Shown here: positions 13,108-15,189 of the stretch, in pieces
Layout of the letters: each line of letters starts with the position of its first letter
Position numbering within the stretch: the stretch's first letter is position 1
Assembly (NCBI GenBank): GCA_016213595.1
Contig: JACRAA010000065.1
Span: 1 to 15,189 of the forward strand
DNA from: Actinomycetota bacterium
GTDB lineage: Bacteria > Actinomycetota > Actinomycetes > Propionibacteriales > Propionibacteriaceae
Reading direction: 5' to 3'
DNA: 15,189 nt
Notes under the pieces: model-generated
Told to the model about the DNA's origin: nothing
Databases searched by the model: none
Seen by the model: the letters and a program-made list of their open reading frames with translations, nothing else
Translations under genes and position numbers: made by a program

Positions 13108-14120
13108 CCGGTCCTCTCCTCCGGTGGGGCGCCGGCGGCGCCGCCGGCGGTAGCGATGGGTACGGCGAAGCCGATTCCCGCGAAGCTGTCCTCGCCCGAC
13201 GGGTTCGCGAGGGCGGTGACGACCCCGACGACCTGGCCGGCCTTGTTCACGAGCGGGCCTCCCGAGTTGCCGGGGTTCACGGCGGCGTCGGTCTGGATGA
13301 GACCGGTGAGGGTGGTCCCCTGGATCTCGACCGTACGGTTCAGGGCGGACACGACGCCGCCGGAGAGCGAGCCGGCGTAGCCGAGAGGGTTGCCGACGGC
13401 GAACACCTCGTCTCCGACGCCGACACCTCCGCCGAGCGTGGCGGGCACGACGACTGCGGGCAGCGTGGCGGGGCTGAGGACGGCGATGTCCTGAGCCGGG
13501 CTCGTGCCGGTGACCGTGGCCGTGGACTGGGTGCCATCGGCGAACCGTACGGTGACCGAGGGGGCGCCCTTCACGACGTGGAGCGCCGTGAGGATCGTCC
13601 CGTCATCCTTGACGACCGTGCCGGCCCCCAGGCCGCCCCCGGTGGTCACGACGACGAGTGACTGCCGGACGGCTGCGAAGGCCACGCTCCCGTCCGCCGG
13701 TTGCGCCGCCTGCTGCCGCGCCTGCTCCTCGAGTGCCTTCGTGATCGACGAGCTGACCTCCGCGCGCGTCAGCGGCGCGGGCCCGTGCGGCCGGACGGCG
13801 GACCAGATCCCCGCTCCGGCAATCACGACAACGACCGCGACGGCGACGAGGACGACCCGGCGCAGGTGCGCGCGCGCACCGTCGAGCAGCTGGGCGAGCC
13901 GGTCCCGTACGGGGACCCGCCGGGGAGTGGGGTAGCGGTCGGAGGAGACCTCCTCCTCGAGCACCTCGTGCTGGTAGCCGGGATCTGTGGGGCGCGGGGG
14001 CTCGGGCGCGCGGGGGGCCTCCGGCGAGGGCGGCGCCGCCAGGAGCAGGCGCTTCGCCTCGGTGCGTTCCGCGGGCGTGGGCGAGGGGAGCTCACGCGAG
14101 GACTGCGGAAGTCGCCCCAT
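12879..14120 (-). CDS. Membrane-anchored trypsin-like serine protease (S1C/HtrA type without PDZ), frame overruns moxR
   Basis: The protein has a proline-rich, acidic cytoplasmic N-terminus (about 10-65), a basic stretch, one membrane segment (89-106) and an extracytoplasmic chymotrypsin-fold protease (about 140-330). The catalytic triad is intact: H181 in LTALHVVKG, D211 in AQDIAVL and S287 in GNSGGPL; VFAVGNPLG and GIGFAVPI are further HtrA landmarks. No PDZ domain is present. Recognisable protease ends near residue 331; the remaining tail has almost only Arg, Ser, Pro, Ala and Trp because it is moxR read in another frame, so the true end is uncertain and could be a lost stop codon. The start is supported by TACTCT six bases before the ATG. 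It heads the MoxR-DUF58-VWA operon and may cleave or monitor its partners. Confidence 0.85.
   Translation of the reverse strand: MGRLPQSSRELPSPTPAERTEAKRLLLAAPPSPEAPRAPEPPRPTDPGYQHEVLEEEVSSDRYPTPRRVPVRDRLAQLLDGARAHLRRVVLVAVAVVVVIAGAGIWSAVRPHGPAPLTRAEVSSSITKALEEQARQQAAQPADGSVAFAAVRQSLVVVTTGGGLGAGTVVKDDGTILTALHVVKGAPSVTVRFADGTQSTATVTGTSPAQDIAVLSPATLPAVVVPATLGGGVGVGDEVFAVGNPLGYAGSLSGGVVSALNRTVEIQGTTLTGLIQTDAAVNPGNSGGPLVNKAGQVVGVVTALANPSGEDSFAGIGFAVPIATAGGAAGAPPEERTGCPRTRSGRRCTRSSAPSSARTCSWSAWPSASSRAAICSSRASRGSRRRCRSRPWRPRSAERSSASSSPPTSSPPT
13113..13122 (-). promoter_or_regulatory. Ribosome binding site of the moxR-type gene
   Basis: GGAGGAGAGG on the minus strand includes AGGAG ending eight bases before the ATG at 13107. 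It is the strongest Shine-Dalgarno sequence in the operon and fixes the moxR start inside the still-open protease frame. Confidence 0.7.
13130..13149. repeat. Perfect 20-bp GC palindrome at the protease/moxR junction
   Basis: CGCCGGCGGC followed by GCCGCCGGCG is a perfect inverted repeat with no spacer, consisting only of G and C. It lies 22 bases before the moxR start codon and just before its ribosome binding site, and encodes alanine/glycine at the end of the protease. In RNA it could form an 8-bp all-GC stem with a 4-base loop. It might act as an attenuator or an mRNA-stability element, or be incidental to Ala/Gly codons. Confidence 0.6.
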
Positions 14121-14126
14121 CCCTGA

Positions 14127-14132
14127 AGAGTA
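14127..14132 (-). promoter_or_regulatory. -10 element of a leaderless promoter for the protease-MoxR-DUF58-VWA operon
   Basis: On the minus strand TACTCT fits TANNNT and is followed by six bases (TCAGGG) before the ATG at 14120. No convincing Shine-Dalgarno sequence or -35 box was found. It indicates that the five-gene operon starts here rather than reading through from the dehydrogenase gene. Confidence 0.5.
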
Positions 14133-14201
14133 GGTCGCTGCTCGGCGTCAGGGGAACGGCCGGCGGGCCACCCACAGCCAAGTCATAGCGCGACAACAGG
14201 A

Positions 14202-15189
14202 TCAGGCGGTCGCCGTGAGACAGCGCCCGGAGGGACTCAGCTGGACCCGGAGTGATCGGTCCTGCCCGTGTGCCAGCGCGGCGAGGCGGGAGGCCGCCGC
14301 GGTGAGCGGGACGACGGCGGTGACAAGGCTCTCCACCCCCGGCACCCCCTCGCCGAGCTCACGGGCCGCGCGGAGGAAGATCGAGCGGGGGTACGCGTAC
14401 GAGCCGAGCAGTGAACACTGTCTGCCCACGAGCTGCTGGAGGTTGACCGTCACGTCGGCCGCGCCAAGGCCGATCTCGACGACGGTGCCCCCGGGCCGCG
14501 TGCAGGCCAGAGCCTCCGCGAGCGAGCCGTCCGTACCGACCGCGTCGAACACGACGTCCACGTCACCCCCGTGGGTCGCGATCCACGGGAGGAGGTCCTC
14601 ACCGGCGTCCGGGACGGTCGCGCCGAGGCGGGCCGCCAGTGCGAGCCGGTCGGTGGCCACGTCGAACGCGGACACGGTGGCGGCGCCGGCTCGCGCGGCG
14701 GCGAGCGCGACGAGCTGTCCGATGGCGCCGCATCCCACGACGAGCACGCGAGCGCCCGCCACGTCCGTACGGCCGACGGCGTTGAGCGCCACCGCATACG
14801 GCTCGACGAGCGCCGCCACGACCGGGGAGACGTCCGGCATCGGGACGACGTTGGCGGCCGGTACGGGGATCCGCTCGGCGAACCCGCCGAGACGCTGCGG
14901 GTCGACGCCGATGATCCTCAAGGACTCGCACAGCTGCTCGAGGCCCGCACGGCACGACGCGCAGGTCCCGCACCCGAGCTGCGGGAACACCGTCACCGTC
15001 TGGGGTCCGGCCCCCGGGCCGGACACGATACGGCCGCCGATCTCGTGACCCATGACCACGCCCGGCTTGCGGCGGTCGGTGATGCCCGCGAAGCCATGGA
15101 CGTCACTGCCGAAGACGCCCACCGCGTCGACCTCGAGGATGACCTCATCGGCGCCCGGCCTGGGCTCGGGCTCATCAGAGAGCTCAAGA
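14202..15189 (-). CDS. Zinc-type medium-chain alcohol dehydrogenase-like protein, N-terminus outside the window
   Basis: About 328 residues are visible; perhaps 10-25 N-terminal residues are missing beyond the right edge. It is a medium-chain dehydrogenase/reductase that would oxidise an alcohol or polyol with NAD(P)+. MGHEIGGRI gives the catalytic His-Glu; the structural zinc lobe is complete (GCGTCASC plus the cysteine of EQLCES); ALVEPYAVALNAV supplies the usual Glu; and VVGCGAIGQL is the Rossmann glycine motif. The segment that normally reads GxCGSD reads VGVFGSDVHG here, so the cysteine ligand of the catalytic zinc is replaced by phenylalanine (TTC at 15109-15111). Substrate is unknown. 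The gene ends 81 bases upstream of the protease gene, which has its own promoter. Confidence 0.9.
   Translation of the reverse strand, partial: LELSDEPEPRPGADEVILEVDAVGVFGSDVHGFAGITDRRKPGVVMGHEIGGRIVSGPGAGPQTVTVFPQLGCGTCASCRAGLEQLCESLRIIGVDPQRLGGFAERIPVPAANVVPMPDVSPVVAALVEPYAVALNAVGRTDVAGARVLVVGCGAIGQLVALAAARAGAATVSAFDVATDRLALAARLGATVPDAGEDLLPWIATHGGDVDVVFDAVGTDGSLAEALACTRPGGTVVEIGLGAADVTVNLQQLVGRQCSLLGSYAYPRSIFLRAARELGEGVPGVESLVTAVVPLTAAASRLAALAHGQDRSLRVQLSPSGRCLTATA

Noticed and set aside
9070..14120. Interpretation as a VMAP-type ternary conflict system (MoxR, VWA and trypsin with an effector module)
   Set aside because: Those systems use fused trypsin, VMAP and effector domains. Here the DUF58 and paired membrane VWA proteins match the ordinary Bat-like MoxR operon, and no effector (toxin, nuclease, NTPase) is present.
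12088..14120. A genuine protease-MoxR fusion protein
   Set aside because: The two genes are in different frames and moxR has its own strong ribosome binding site and ATG; a fusion would need a frameshift.
1..15189. CRISPR, tRNA/rRNA, insertion sequence or attachment site
   Set aside because: No regularly spaced repeats, cloverleaf, transposase or flanking inverted repeats were seen; all sizeable open regions are accounted for by genes.

Overview
The window is about 15.2 kb of very GC-rich DNA (roughly 70% G+C by eye) with strong G/C preference at third codon positions. Gene content and start signals suggest an actinobacterium, probably in or near the Micrococcales. This placement is inferred from protein style (luciferase-like monooxygenase/FMN reductase pair of the Corynebacterium CE1758/CE1759 type, DUF1028, DUF2142, MoxR-DUF58-VWA operon) and from TANNNT promoters sitting directly on start codons. 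No rRNA, tRNA, CRISPR array, insertion sequence or phage gene was seen. Genes are tightly packed and no gap reaches 300 bases; the largest are 3605-3726 and 6234-6376.

Left part (1-3604, all minus strand): the N-terminal half of an N-acetylglucosamine-6-phosphate deacetylase (nagA) runs off the left edge. Upstream and translationally coupled to it is an O-antigen-ligase-like polytopic membrane protein. After an 87-base gap with a strong hairpin come a flavin reductase and its partner luciferase-like monooxygenase, coupled by an ATGA overlap and together forming a two-component flavin monooxygenase.

Middle part (3727-9008): a DUF1028 Ntn-hydrolase-like protein (plus) converges on a DUF2142 polytopic membrane protein (minus); their stop codons share one CTAG. 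Divergent from the DUF2142 gene is an unrecognised 234-residue protein (plus). It is followed by an aldo/keto reductase and a sirtuin-type NAD-dependent deacylase, coupled by an ATGA overlap.

Right part (9070-14120, minus): a five-gene operon, in transcription order a membrane-anchored trypsin-like (S1C/HtrA-type, no PDZ) protease, a MoxR AAA+ ATPase, a DUF58 protein and two membrane-anchored von Willebrand factor A (VWA) proteins. All joints overlap. Positive-inside topology puts the protease and both VWA domains outside the membrane, with MoxR and DUF58 inside. The protease frame has no stop before moxR and runs 229 bases into it. The right edge holds most of a zinc-type medium-chain dehydrogenase (minus, N-terminus outside the window) in which the usual catalytic zinc cysteine is phenylalanine.

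The most interesting elements are the protease-MoxR-DUF58-VWA-VWA operon with its odd protease/moxR junction and 20-bp perfect palindrome, the altered zinc site of the dehydrogenase, and the repeated leaderless-promoter architecture.
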